Assembly (NCBI RefSeq): GCF_003182255.1
Contig: NZ_QGTQ01000012.1
Span: 62,001 to 126,000 of the forward strand
Source of the DNA: Paenibacillus cellulosilyticus
GTDB taxonomy: Bacteria; Bacillota; Bacilli; Paenibacillales; Paenibacillaceae
Length of the DNA: 64,000 nt
Direction: 5' to 3'
The position numbers and the translations under genes were made by a program. Below are positions 42,864 to 50,677 of this stretch, in pieces. Position 1 is the stretch's first letter. Each line of letters starts with the position of its first letter. The notes under the pieces were generated by a model that had not been told where the DNA came from, ran no database searches, and saw nothing but the letters and a program-made list of their open reading frames with translations.

Positions 42864-43337
42864 ATGGAATTTCAATCGGAGAGAAGAGGCTCTTATCAGT
42901 TAGCGGGTATTCGCTACGGAACAGATTTCCCTGGGTGGGACGGTAAGCCCAACTGGCTAAATCAAAAGTTTAAAGATTTCCACCAACGGATTTCCGGGCT
43001 ATCGGGTTTCCATAAAGATGCAATGTATTTTATCTATCACATTGTACCTTGGGAGGGGTTTATCGTTTGTACGGAGATCGATGAATACTCAGATATACCT
43101 CCCGATTTTGTCAAAATAACAGTGCCCGATATTCGATATGACGTTTATTCTCACCATGGAACAATGTCCAGCCAACCTGAGACATTTGAGCGTATTTGTA
43201 ACGCTTCTCATGGTGGAGAAGAGGATGAGGAGATCGTCCATTTCGAAAAATATGATGGGAATTTCGATTTTACACAGGATTCAGGTAGTTTCAAAATATA
43301 TATTCCCGTGAAGCAGATAGATGGTGAGTTTCTTTGA
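42864..43337 (+). CDS. GyrI-like/effector-binding domain protein
   Basis: The 157 residues fit the GyrI-like small-molecule-binding fold (SOUL/AraC effector-binding type): QSERRGSYQLAGIRYGTDF at the start, FIVCTEIDEYSDIPPDFVKITVPDIRYDVYSHHG in the middle and DFTQDSGSFKIYIPVKQI at the end. Members bind drugs or heterocycles, or inhibit gyrase-targeting toxins, but no DNA-binding domain is present. The start at 42864 follows GGAGGGG by 6 bases; an in-frame ATG at 42849 precedes it. Its TGA overlaps the next TTG start (TTGA), so the two are coupled. Confidence 0.82.
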   Translation: MEFQSERRGSYQLAGIRYGTDFPGWDGKPNWLNQKFKDFHQRISGLSGFHKDAMYFIYHIVPWEGFIVCTEIDEYSDIPPDFVKITVPDIRYDVYSHHGTMSSQPETFERICNASHGGEEDEEIVHFEKYDGNFDFTQDSGSFKIYIPVKQIDGEFL

Positions 43338-43879
43338 AACTTTTTACTGATCATTTAATGTTAAGAACACTGGAGCTTGATGACGCAGAACAAATAAGGG
43401 AATTGGCGGGGGACTATGATATTGCGAAATCTACTTTAAACATTCCGCATCCATATCCTGAAGGAGCTGCCGAGGAATTTATCAAACGTACACATGAAAG
43501 CTTCAAGGAAGGTAATAATTATCACTTTGCAATTGTTCGTAAACTCGATGATAAATTGTTAGGTACGATTGCCTTAGGAATCACGCCTAAGCATAAACGA
43601 GCGGAATTGGCATATTGGATAGGAAAACCGTACTGGGGTCAGGGTTACATGACGGAAGCTGGAATTGGAATGATGAAATTCGGATTCGATGACCTTGATT
43701 TGAATCGTATATGTGCGCACGCATTTTCGACAAACTTAGCTTCCTCAAGGGTTATGCAGAAAATCGGGATGACTTACGAAGGGACTCTTGTACAACATGT
43801 TTACAAGTGGGAACAATATTATGATTTGGTTGCGTACGGGATTGTTAAACAAACCTATCAAGAGCTAGTAGCTCGTTGA
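43334..43879 (+). CDS. GNAT N-acetyltransferase, RimJ/RimL-like
   Basis: The 181-residue protein has the GNAT acetyl-CoA motif LAYWIGKPYWGQGYMTEAGIGMMKFGF and the DLNRICAHAFSTNLASSRVMQKIGMTYEGTL C-terminal segment typical of the RimJ/RimL acetyltransferase_3 family. These acetylate protein N-termini or small amines, including antibiotics. It overlaps the GyrI-like gene by 4 bases, and the ribosome site GGTGAG lies in that gene, so both are read together. Substrate unknown. Confidence 0.88.
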   Translation: MKLFTDHLMLRTLELDDAEQIRELAGDYDIAKSTLNIPHPYPEGAAEEFIKRTHESFKEGNNYHFAIVRKLDDKLLGTIALGITPKHKRAELAYWIGKPYWGQGYMTEAGIGMMKFGFDDLDLNRICAHAFSTNLASSRVMQKIGMTYEGTLVQHVYKWEQYYDLVAYGIVKQTYQELVAR

Positions 43880-43947
43880 AATAACAGGAGACGTTAGTTC
43901 AGAGCTATCAAAGAGCACTTGCCACCGCGGCAGCTGGGAGGACACTA

Positions 43948-44346
43948 ATGAGTAACGTTGTGAAAAATATTGTCTTCGGCATTCCGGTTACTAAATCGGG
44001 GAATATGGAAGAATACGAGAAAGCAATTGATTGGTATGTGACCGTTCTAGGATTCGAGCTCATTTGGAAGATGGGCATTGCCAGCCTAAAGCTAGCAAAT
44101 GGACAAGAAATCTTACTTTTCGGGGAAGAAGAGGACGACGAGAACAGTATATGGTACACAGGTAACGTTAAGCTGAATCCACATTATTCTATACAATTTA
44201 CAACGGATAACATCGAGCAGCTGCAATCCAATTTGATTCGCAGCGGTGTAACGGTGGGAGATATTCAAGATATTGGTGGTCCTGATCGAGTCATGATGTT
44301 CTTGGACCCGTACGGAAATCGTTTCTGGGCATGCCAGGAGAAATAG
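43948..44346 (+). CDS. VOC-fold protein 4
   Basis: The 132 residues start MSNVVKNIVFGIPVTKSGNMEEYEKAIDWYVTVLGFELIW and end VMMFLDPYGNRFWACQEK, a complete VOC domain with both modules. An acidic EEEDDENS loop lies in the centre. GGGAGGAC precedes the ATG. No ligand or substrate clues are visible beyond the fold. Confidence 0.83.
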   Translation: MSNVVKNIVFGIPVTKSGNMEEYEKAIDWYVTVLGFELIWKMGIASLKLANGQEILLFGEEEDDENSIWYTGNVKLNPHYSIQFTTDNIEQLQSNLIRSGVTVGDIQDIGGPDRVMMFLDPYGNRFWACQEK

Positions 44347-44382
44347 TCAAAACTAGAGTAGGTCACATAGGAGGTTTCAAAG

Positions 44383-44745
44383 ATGATAAAACGAGAAATT
44401 GAAACACCGATAAAACCGATTGTTCCTGCTGTTTTTGTCTATGTCACTGATGTGAAGAAATCAATCGTCTGGTACTGCAAAGTACTTGGTTTACCGATTC
44501 CTGAAACAGATCGAACCGATATTCATATTTTTGGTTTGGGAGAGAGTCAGTGTTCAAATCTATTTTTACGCCGTGTAGATAAAGTAGAACCAACAACCCA
44601 ACCTCTCTTTAGTCTGGATGCGCCGAATATAGAGGAAACCTATCAATTCCTACATAAATTAAACATCGTTATCGAGCATAGGGACGATGAGGTTATCTGG
44701 TTTAAAGACCCCGATGGGAATGTTCTAATGGCATGCTCAATATGA
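44383..44745 (+). CDS. VOC-fold protein 5
   Basis: A 120-residue VOC protein: PIVPAVFVYVTDVKKSIVWYCKVLGLPIP opens the first module, and VIWFKDPDGNVLMACSI closes the second. GGAGGTTTC precedes the ATG. It lies 36 bases after protein 4, and the ATG of protein 6 follows about 30 bases after its stop, so these three probably form a transcript. Confidence 0.83.
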   Translation: MIKREIETPIKPIVPAVFVYVTDVKKSIVWYCKVLGLPIPETDRTDIHIFGLGESQCSNLFLRRVDKVEPTTQPLFSLDAPNIEETYQFLHKLNIVIEHRDDEVIWFKDPDGNVLMACSI

Positions 44746-44776
44746 TTAGCAGGCGATAATGGAGAGATTCGTTGAG

Positions 44777-45157
44777 ATGAAGAAACCTTATATCAGCCAT
44801 GTACAGCTTCCAGTAAACGATTTGGATCAGGCGGTCGAATGGTACTGCGGCGTATTTGGCTGTCGACTGGAAGGGAATTTCGGTGACTTTGCTTCGGTGA
44901 AATTCGGAAACGATGTCAACCTGTTCATGTGGAAGACAGAAACGGGAACGACTGCGAACTTTACCGTCGGCGGCGAGGAGTATCCAGTGTTGGGTGTCGA
45001 GGTTGATGATATGGACGCTCTGGTTGGGAAAGTAGAAGTATCGGGCGGCGGAAAGCTGAAGGGCTTGATCGTGACAGACGATGATGGTCGACGGTTTCTG
45101 AAGTTCCATGACCCGTTCGGGAACCTTATCGTGACACATGAGGAACCGAAACGATAG
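44777..45157 (+). CDS. VOC-fold protein 6
   Basis: The 126 residues include ISHVQLPVNDLDQAVEWYCGVFGC with a His in strand 1, and FHDPFGNLIVTHEE with an acidic residue at the C-terminal strand. These occupy positions of metal ligands in glyoxalase-type enzymes, so this is the cluster member most likely to bind metal. ATG at 44777 is 10 bases after GGAGAG; an in-frame ATG at 44759 would add six non-conserved residues. It is the last VOC gene before a two-way terminator. Confidence 0.83.
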   Translation: MKKPYISHVQLPVNDLDQAVEWYCGVFGCRLEGNFGDFASVKFGNDVNLFMWKTETGTTANFTVGGEEYPVLGVEVDDMDALVGKVEVSGGGKLKGLIVTDDDGRRFLKFHDPFGNLIVTHEEPKR

Positions 45158-45258
45158 ATCGAGCAAATAAGAGGGTAAAGGATGCACTTTAGGGGAAATG
45201 GACAAGAATTCCCGTTTGCCGGAGGAAACATGCGGGGCATTCATATAGTACGATAATT

Positions 45259-45301
45259 AAAAGGCTTGTTCCACCGGTCGTCGGCGGAACAAGCCTTTTT
45301 T
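45259..45301. terminator. Bidirectional terminator between VOC cluster and PhoX-like gene
   Basis: AAAAGGCTTGTTCC and GGAACAAGCCTTTT form a 14-bp stem, extended inside by CCG/CGG. Both ends carry A or T runs. Confidence 0.9.
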
Positions 45302-45318
45302 GAATGGCGCGTAATTAG

Positions 45319-46782
45319 TTAGCTTCGGCGAATCGCCAGGATGTCCGCGCCCTCCGTTGCTGTAAACAAAGTCCCTTCAGGGCCAAAGGACGGAGCGGAG
45401 AACATGCCTTTAACTGGCGCGTAAGCAAATGCTTCCGCTTTGCCAAGCGTGTCGCCCTTTGGTGTAAGGACAAGCAGGCCATTATTGCCAAAAGGAGCGT
45501 ACGCTCCTTCGTTCAAGTGCGCTTGCGGTATCGCCGTGGCAATCCACAAGCGGCCCGACGAATCGAACGCTATTGCGCTCGGCGAGCTGAATCCGGCTTG
45601 GCGACTGCCGGAGACGGCGAGATCCGTTTCGAAACGCGCGGCGCTTGCATTGCCGTCTTCTTCGACCAAACGCAGCACGCTCCCAAAGCCGTGACCGGTT
45701 GCGGCACTGCCAACCTGCGCGACGAACAGCGATTGATCAGCTGGGTGGACCGCAACGCCGGTTGCTTGTTCAAGAGCCGTTGCGCCAAGGATAAGCGCTG
45801 CTTCCTGGGCGTAAACGAGCACATCCGCTTGGTTCTGGATATCGTCCAGCAAGTCCTCCTTCAGCCTGCCGACGTTGTCCGGCACGCGGAAGGAAGGATC
45901 GGACAGCTTCGTGTGTACCGCGTCCACGGTAAGCTCGATCCAACTGCCGCGTCCAAGGTCTGCTGCGTACAGCTTGCCCGCTTCAAGTAACTTGGAATTG
46001 CTGCTGCCAAGCTGAGAATCGTATGTATCATCGCTCACGAATTTGAACAGTGCTTTGTCGCTGCCCATATAAACGACAGCATGCTTGTCCCGCGCGATTA
46101 CAGCTGCGGCATGGCCATGATTGAAGCGGCCAAGCGCTGTATGCTTGCGGATCGCGAAGCTGCCGTCAGCCGGATCGGCTTCGGCCATCCAGCCGGTTGC
46201 AACCGGAACAAGGCCGGCTTTGGCCGCGCCAGTGTCTGCTGCCTGCTCGCCGGCAAACACGGTTCCCCAAGGCGTTCTGCCGCCGGTTCCGTTGCTCCAC
46301 AAGCCTTGCGCCACCGTCACGTTGTGCAGCGTCTTGGAGCCGCTTGCCGGCCCCGTCAGGCGGACGCGGTCCAGCGCGGTGACGCGGCGCTCTGCTGTCA
46401 CACTCCAGGCGGAGGATGCGTCAGCGCGCTTCACGTCATAGACCGATGCTCCCCGTTTGGATGGGTCGGCGTTTACGCTGCGGCTGACCCACAGTCGGCC
46501 TTCATTGGAAGAGCCGGAGCTCCAGAAGCCGGCGTATCCGCCCGCAGCATCCTTCGACAGGATGTTGACGGAATAGCCGGACGGAATGGACAGCCGATCA
46601 GCTGTTTGCGCCGAAAGCGCGGGAAAAGGGAGAGCAGCTGGTGAGCCAAGCAGCTTGGATGCCGATGCTTCGGCGGTTTCCATAAGCGGTCCAAGCCCCG
46701 AGGATGCGGCTGCCAGCGCGGCCGTGCTAGTGCCGAGCATAGCAAGGAAAGAACGGCGGGAAACATCTTTGTTATAGTTCAT
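45319..46782 (-). CDS. Tat-exported DUF839 (PhoX-like) protein
   Basis: The 487-residue protein has a twin-arginine signal (SRRSFLAMLGTSTAALAAASS) and then a DUF839/PhoX-type beta-propeller with GVAVHPADQSLFVAQVGSAATGHGFGSVLRL, WIATAIPQAHLNEGAYAPFGNNGLLVL and a GEQAAD segment. PhoX is a calcium- and iron-dependent alkaline phosphatase exported by Tat, but the ligand residues cannot be confirmed here, so phosphatase activity is only likely. AGGAGGTATT precedes the ATG at 46782. Its Ala-rich, GC-rich coding differs from the AT-rich VOC genes next to it. Confidence 0.8.
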   Translation of the reverse strand: MNYNKDVSRRSFLAMLGTSTAALAAASSGLGPLMETAEASASKLLGSPAALPFPALSAQTADRLSIPSGYSVNILSKDAAGGYAGFWSSGSSNEGRLWVSRSVNADPSKRGASVYDVKRADASSAWSVTAERRVTALDRVRLTGPASGSKTLHNVTVAQGLWSNGTGGRTPWGTVFAGEQAADTGAAKAGLVPVATGWMAEADPADGSFAIRKHTALGRFNHGHAAAVIARDKHAVVYMGSDKALFKFVSDDTYDSQLGSSNSKLLEAGKLYAADLGRGSWIELTVDAVHTKLSDPSFRVPDNVGRLKEDLLDDIQNQADVLVYAQEAALILGATALEQATGVAVHPADQSLFVAQVGSAATGHGFGSVLRLVEEDGNASAARFETDLAVSGSRQAGFSSPSAIAFDSSGRLWIATAIPQAHLNEGAYAPFGNNGLLVLTPKGDTLGKAEAFAYAPVKGMFSAPSFGPEGTLFTATEGADILAIRRS

Positions 46783-46982
46783 AATACCTCCTGAGCGTCC
46801 GAAACAAGATAGGTTTTGATAGTCTAGCAATAAGATAGCATAGATAGGGGTTCTATTGAACCTGTTTTTGACATAAAAACTGTTTTATTTCGCGAGAGTT
46901 CGAGATATGATGGACATATTGACGAAGAATGTTGCGGAAAGGCGAAATTTGAAGCCGTTACGCCGTAATTAGGGGGTTCATC

Positions 46983-47474
46983 TTGAATAGCAGAGCCGCT
47001 GCTCCGGGAGATTCAATATTTCTGGAGATGCTTTATATGGAGACAAGAAGGTCGGAGTTGGAAGGCTGGGGCTTAAGCGGCGAAGCGCTGCGAACCTTTG
47101 CTGCATTTCAATACCGGGCAAGGGAAATGTCCTATCAGGCGGCTTATCCCGGGAGCGAATGCCAAGTGATCGAACTGGATGACGAACAGATCGGCGCGTA
47201 CCGCGTGTTTCGTGGCAGCTCTGAAGTCAGGCTGGTTGATATCGCTTTGCTGCCGGCGTATAGGGGCAAAGGAATCGGAAGCGGACTGCTGCTGGGGCTG
47301 CAGCGGGAAGCCGCGAATTTTGGCGTTCCGTTGACGTTGAACGTCGATAACGGAAACGCAAGAGCTAAATCGTTATATAGCAAGCTTGGTTTTCGCACTG
47401 TACAAGAAGGAGACGTATACAGCGAGATGCATTGGTATGGGTATGGTGTTCTGGAAGGCGAGGGGGAGAGATGA
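46983..47474 (+). CDS. GNAT N-acetyltransferase
   Basis: The 163 residues show the GNAT core: QIGAYRVFRGSSEVRLVDIALLPAYRGKGIGSGLLLGLQREA (acetyl-CoA motif) and LNVDNGNARAKSLYSKLGFRT. The N-terminus is longer than minimal. TTG at 46983 follows AGGGGG. Its TGA overlaps the start of the next gene at 47471, and the following genes are short-spaced, so it heads a five-gene operon with the tail-collar proteins. This order suggests it may act on those proteins or their small-molecule partner (inference). Confidence 0.85.
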   Translation: MNSRAAAPGDSIFLEMLYMETRRSELEGWGLSGEALRTFAAFQYRAREMSYQAAYPGSECQVIELDDEQIGAYRVFRGSSEVRLVDIALLPAYRGKGIGSGLLLGLQREAANFGVPLTLNVDNGNARAKSLYSKLGFRTVQEGDVYSEMHWYGYGVLEGEGER

Positions 47475-47758
47475 TGCCAACGCTTGCCATGTACAAACAG
47501 GCAGTCAACACGGCATTTGAAGTGGTCGGTCTTGAGCGTAAGGTAGAGCTAACGCTTGCCGTCGTGGAAAAGGTCAAAGAAGACCCGGGCTTCGAACGGT
47601 TTACACTGCTGTTCGACGGACCAAGCGATGTGTTTCTTCCACAGCAGACGCTGCCGCTTTACCATGCGGATTTAGGGGAGCTTGATATTTTTGTCAGTCC
47701 GATCGGGCCAACAGCAAACGGTTACCGCTATGAGGCGATTTTTCATATGGCGATTTAG
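47471..47758 (+). CDS. Small conserved protein of tail-collar operons (DUF6916-like)
   Basis: The 95-residue product reads MMPTLAMYKQAVNTAFEVVG at the start, then ELTLAVVEKVKEDPGFERFTLLFDG, and ends YRYEAIFHMAI. I recall similar small proteins, DUF6916, beside tail-collar genes, but the match is not certain. It is soluble and lacks a signal. ATGATG starts at 47471 and 47474 overlap the acetyltransferase stop and follow AGGGGGAG. The gene is the second in the operon, 59 bases before the first collar gene. Confidence 0.7.
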   Translation: MMPTLAMYKQAVNTAFEVVGLERKVELTLAVVEKVKEDPGFERFTLLFDGPSDVFLPQQTLPLYHADLGELDIFVSPIGPTANGYRYEAIFHMAI

Positions 47759-47816
47759 CCGGTTAGCAAGCTGTAATGGAAATGTTAAACGAAATAATAG
47801 AAGGGAGTAGTGACAA

Positions 47817-48341
47817 ATGGCAAGTTCATATATTGGCGAAATTCGAATGTTTGCCGGAAACTTCGCTCCTGCCGGATGGATGTTGTGTCAGGGGCAATCA
47901 TTGGCGATATCGGAATATGAGGCTTTGTATGTGCTAATCGGAACGACTTACGGAGGCGACGGAGTATCGACCTTTGCATTGCCGAATTTGAGCGGCAGGG
48001 CTCCGATTCACATGGGAACGAATGCTTCTGGAGGTTCTACTTATGTGTTAGGTCAGAACGGCGGCACCGAGCAGGTAACGCTAACGACGAACCAAATCCC
48101 GGCGCATACCCATACCGTTCTTGGGCAGTCGGCACAGGGGAATACAAGTAATCCTAAGGATGCTTCGTTAGCGTCTTCCTCTCTTTCCTTTTATACGGAG
48201 GGGAATGCGGCTGTCAAAGGCCAAATGATGGCTGGTGCCATTGAACCGATTGGGAGCAGCCAGCCCCATAACAATATGATGCCATTCCTGAGCATCAACT
48301 TTATCATTTCATTATATGGAATATTTCCGACGCAATCCTAA
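47817..48341 (+). CDS. Phage tail-collar domain protein 1 (MdpB-like)
   Basis: This 174-residue protein has the phage tail-collar fold at its N-terminus, IGEIRMFAGNFAPAGWMLCQG and TTYGGDGVSTFALPNLSGRAP, and a C-terminal segment ending HNNMMPFLSINFIISLYGIFPT. In phages this domain forms the tail fibre collar; in bacteria it occurs alone in proteins such as MdpB (microcystin-dependent protein). No signal peptide is seen and no phage genes are adjacent. GAAGGGAGT precedes the ATG. It shares pattern and length with the two genes after it. Confidence 0.87.
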   Translation: MASSYIGEIRMFAGNFAPAGWMLCQGQSLAISEYEALYVLIGTTYGGDGVSTFALPNLSGRAPIHMGTNASGGSTYVLGQNGGTEQVTLTTNQIPAHTHTVLGQSAQGNTSNPKDASLASSSLSFYTEGNAAVKGQMMAGAIEPIGSSQPHNNMMPFLSINFIISLYGIFPTQS

Positions 48342-48385
48342 AATCTATTTTTGTGTGAATCTTTAAGGGAAGGTGAAATTTAATA

Positions 48386-48892
48386 GTGAGCGACCCCTAT
48401 GTTGGAGAAATCCGTGTGTTTCCATTTAATTTTGCGCCAAAAGGCTGGGCGTTTTGTAACGGGCAGACTTTGCAGATTAGCCAGTATCAGGCTTTGTATT
48501 CGCTATTGGGCACGACATACGGCGGCAACGGACAAACGACTTTTGCGCTTCCAGATTTTCGCGGGCGCGTGCCGATGCATTTCGGCAATGGCGTTGTACT
48601 AGGTCAACAGGGCGGCGAAGAAAGCCACACAGTAACGACTCAGGAGCTTCCTGTACATAGTCATTTGCTGAAAGCATCGTCCTCCGGAGCAGCCGTCTCT
48701 TCGCCGCAAGGCGCAGTTTGGGCAGGCACCTCAGTCAGTGCTTATCACACGTCCGGACCGGGCAACGGCGGGCAATTGTCCCCTTCTACTATAGCGAGTA
48801 CCGGGGGCACGCAGGCACATAACAACATGCAGCCTTATTTGACGCTTTCCTTTTGCATTTCTTTGCAAGGCACATATCCATCTCGAAGTTGA
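48386..48892 (+). CDS. Phage tail-collar domain protein 2 (MdpB-like)
   Basis: The 168 residues repeat the plan of the neighbours: VGEIRVFPFNFAPKGWAFCNG, TTYGGNGQTTFALPDFRGRVP and HNNMQPYLTLSFCISLQGTYP. The middle part (QGGEESHTVTTQELPVHSHLL) matches the collar turn with two His residues. GTG at 48386 follows AAGGGAAGGTGA. It is 44 bases after collar protein 1 and is probably a paralog by tandem duplication. Confidence 0.87.
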   Translation: MSDPYVGEIRVFPFNFAPKGWAFCNGQTLQISQYQALYSLLGTTYGGNGQTTFALPDFRGRVPMHFGNGVVLGQQGGEESHTVTTQELPVHSHLLKASSSGAAVSSPQGAVWAGTSVSAYHTSGPGNGGQLSPSTIASTGGTQAHNNMQPYLTLSFCISLQGTYPSRS

Positions 48893-48908
48893 GGAAGGAG
48901 TATCCTGA

Positions 48909-49445
48909 ATGTCAGATCAATTTATAGCGGAGATTCGGATGTTCGCCGGCAGCTTTGCGCCGCTAGGCTGGGCGTTTTGCAACGGGCAGACCCTGCCTAT
49001 CGCGCAAAACACGGCATTGTTTTCGCTGATAGGCACTTACTATGGCGGGGACGGAAAAACCACCTTTGCGCTTCCGAACTTGCAGGGCACAGTACCTATT
49101 CAGCAAGGGCAAGGGCTGGGGCTCTCTGCACGTGTTATAGGCGAGTCTGGAGGCAATCAAACGGTAACGCTGCTTCAATCGGAAATTCCTTATCACTCGC
49201 ATTCGTTGAATTACGGGGAAGCATCGGTGCCTCTGGAAGCGCCTGCTAACAGTCTCCCGACTGCGCCACAGGGCAGACGGGCTCCGCTTGCCTACATCAC
49301 TGGCTTGACCAGCCAAAACACAGTCCATTTGCACGCGAGTACGGTAGGCGCGGCGGGCGGCAGCAGTCCGCATAACAACATGCAGCCATATTTGGCGGTC
49401 AATTTTATTATTGCTTTGCAAGGAGATTTCCCAATGCGTGAATAG
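48909..49445 (+). CDS. Phage tail-collar domain protein 3 (MdpB-like)
   Basis: This 178-residue paralog has IAEIRMFAGSFAPLGWAFCNG, TYYGGDGKTTFALPNLQGTVP and HNNMQPYLAVNFIIALQGDFPMRE. Its inner loop (APANSLPTAPQGRRAPLAY) differs most from the other two, which suggests divergence in the exposed region. GGAAGGAG precedes the ATG. It ends the five-gene operon, with a terminator 38 bases on. Confidence 0.87.
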   Translation: MSDQFIAEIRMFAGSFAPLGWAFCNGQTLPIAQNTALFSLIGTYYGGDGKTTFALPNLQGTVPIQQGQGLGLSARVIGESGGNQTVTLLQSEIPYHSHSLNYGEASVPLEAPANSLPTAPQGRRAPLAYITGLTSQNTVHLHASTVGAAGGSSPHNNMQPYLAVNFIIALQGDFPMRE

Positions 49446-49482
49446 GCTCGAATTGTATAGAAGAGTTAGTACATATGAACCC

Positions 49483-49520
49483 AACGACAAAGGGAGCCCT
49501 AAGGCTCCCTTTATCGTTTA
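49483..49520. terminator. Bidirectional terminator after the tail-collar operon
   Basis: AACGACAAAGGGAGCC, loop CTAA, GGCTCCCTTTATCGTT, a 16-bp near-perfect stem overlapping the 3' end of the aldo/keto reductase gene on the other strand. Confidence 0.85.
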
Positions 49521-50501
49521 ATACGGGCCGCGAATATGATCGCGAATCTGTTCCTCGTAAAATTGCCGCAGCCGCTCTTGTTCTTCTGCACTGAATGGCT
49601 TAGCAGTTAGTACACCGAGGTTATCCTCGACCTGTCGAACATTCTTGAATCCCGGGATAACGCATGTGATTTCCTTGAAATCCAGCAGCCAGCGGAGTGC
49701 GGCATGCGCCATATTGCCACGGCCTTCGGCAATCCAGCCAAGCTGGGATGCAAGCTCAACGCCCTTGGCGAACGGCAACCCCGCGAATGTCTCGCCGACG
49801 TTGAACGCCGCGCCGTCGCGGTTGAAGTTTCGATGATCCTCCGCTTCGAATGTTGACTCCGTCGTAAACTTGCCAGTCAAGAGGCCACTTGCGAGCGGCA
49901 ACCGAACAAGCAGCCCGACGCCGCGCTCCTCCGCCCGTGGAAGCAGCTCCGAGATGGGCTTCTGCCGGAAGATGTTGAAAATGATTTGCAGCGCCTCTAC
50001 ACCGGATTTCTCCAGACAAAACAAACCTTCCTCGACCGTTTCCACACTGACACCGTAGGCGCGGATTTTGCCTTCCTGCTTCAGCTTGTCCAGCACCTCG
50101 AACACGGCGCCTTGCTTCAGAATCTCAAACGGCGCGCAGTGGATCTGATACAAGTCAATCGTATCACGCTCCAGCCGTTTCAAGCTGTCTTCGCACCATT
50201 GACGAACGCGCTGCTCGGAATAGGTTTCCGGGGCAAAAATATCCCCCTGGCGGCAAAACTTCGTCGCAATGTGAATTTTTTCTTCCTTGCCTTTCGTAGC
50301 GCGGGCAAGCAGCCGCTCGCTTTTACCATCGCCGTAGACGTCGGCTGTATCGAAAAAGTTAACGCCTTTTTCCATCGCCTTGTCCAGCGCGCGAAGCGAT
50401 TCGGCTTCATTAGTCTGTCCCCATGAGCCTCCGATCGCCCATGTGCCAAAGCTGACCTCGCTCACCTGCAAGCCCGTTCTTCCAAGCGGACGTTTGTTCA
50501 T
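49518..50501 (-). CDS. Aldo/keto reductase
   Basis: The 327-residue enzyme has the AKR tetrad: Asp in FFDTADVYGDG, Tyr in the same segment, Lys in HIATKFCR, and His in LYQIHCAP. NADPH-binding loops follow near NVRQVEDNLG. It resembles the YghZ/IolS group that reduces small aldehydes. AAGGAGG precedes the ATG. It is monocistronic on the minus strand and convergent with the tail-collar operon. Substrate unknown. Confidence 0.9.
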   Translation of the reverse strand: MNKRPLGRTGLQVSEVSFGTWAIGGSWGQTNEAESLRALDKAMEKGVNFFDTADVYGDGKSERLLARATKGKEEKIHIATKFCRQGDIFAPETYSEQRVRQWCEDSLKRLERDTIDLYQIHCAPFEILKQGAVFEVLDKLKQEGKIRAYGVSVETVEEGLFCLEKSGVEALQIIFNIFRQKPISELLPRAEERGVGLLVRLPLASGLLTGKFTTESTFEAEDHRNFNRDGAAFNVGETFAGLPFAKGVELASQLGWIAEGRGNMAHAALRWLLDFKEITCVIPGFKNVRQVEDNLGVLTAKPFSAEEQERLRQFYEEQIRDHIRGPY

Positions 50502-50677
50502 ATGTATATCCTCCTTATGGAGCAGTCATTGTCCAACGATAGTATTGTAGCAAAAGAAGGGCAGCACGCGCCATGCATGAAACTTTTTATTGATCTAACG
50601 GGCAGGTCGAATTCCAGTTTGTGGTATTATGCCAATAAGGCTGTTATGTACTTTCTATGGAAATGGAGACACACAGG

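Noticed and set aside
46800-46982. Possible riboswitch before the acetyltransferase/tail-collar operon (GGC...GCC stems near 46940-46965).
   Set aside because: The stems are short and the conserved core sequences of known classes, such as c-di-GMP, cobalamin or preQ1, are not present.
47817-49445. Remnant prophage.
   Set aside because: Only collar-domain proteins are present; no capsid, portal, terminase, tail tube, lysis or integrase gene is nearby. The xerS gene 3.5 kb away is a XerS-type housekeeping recombinase.
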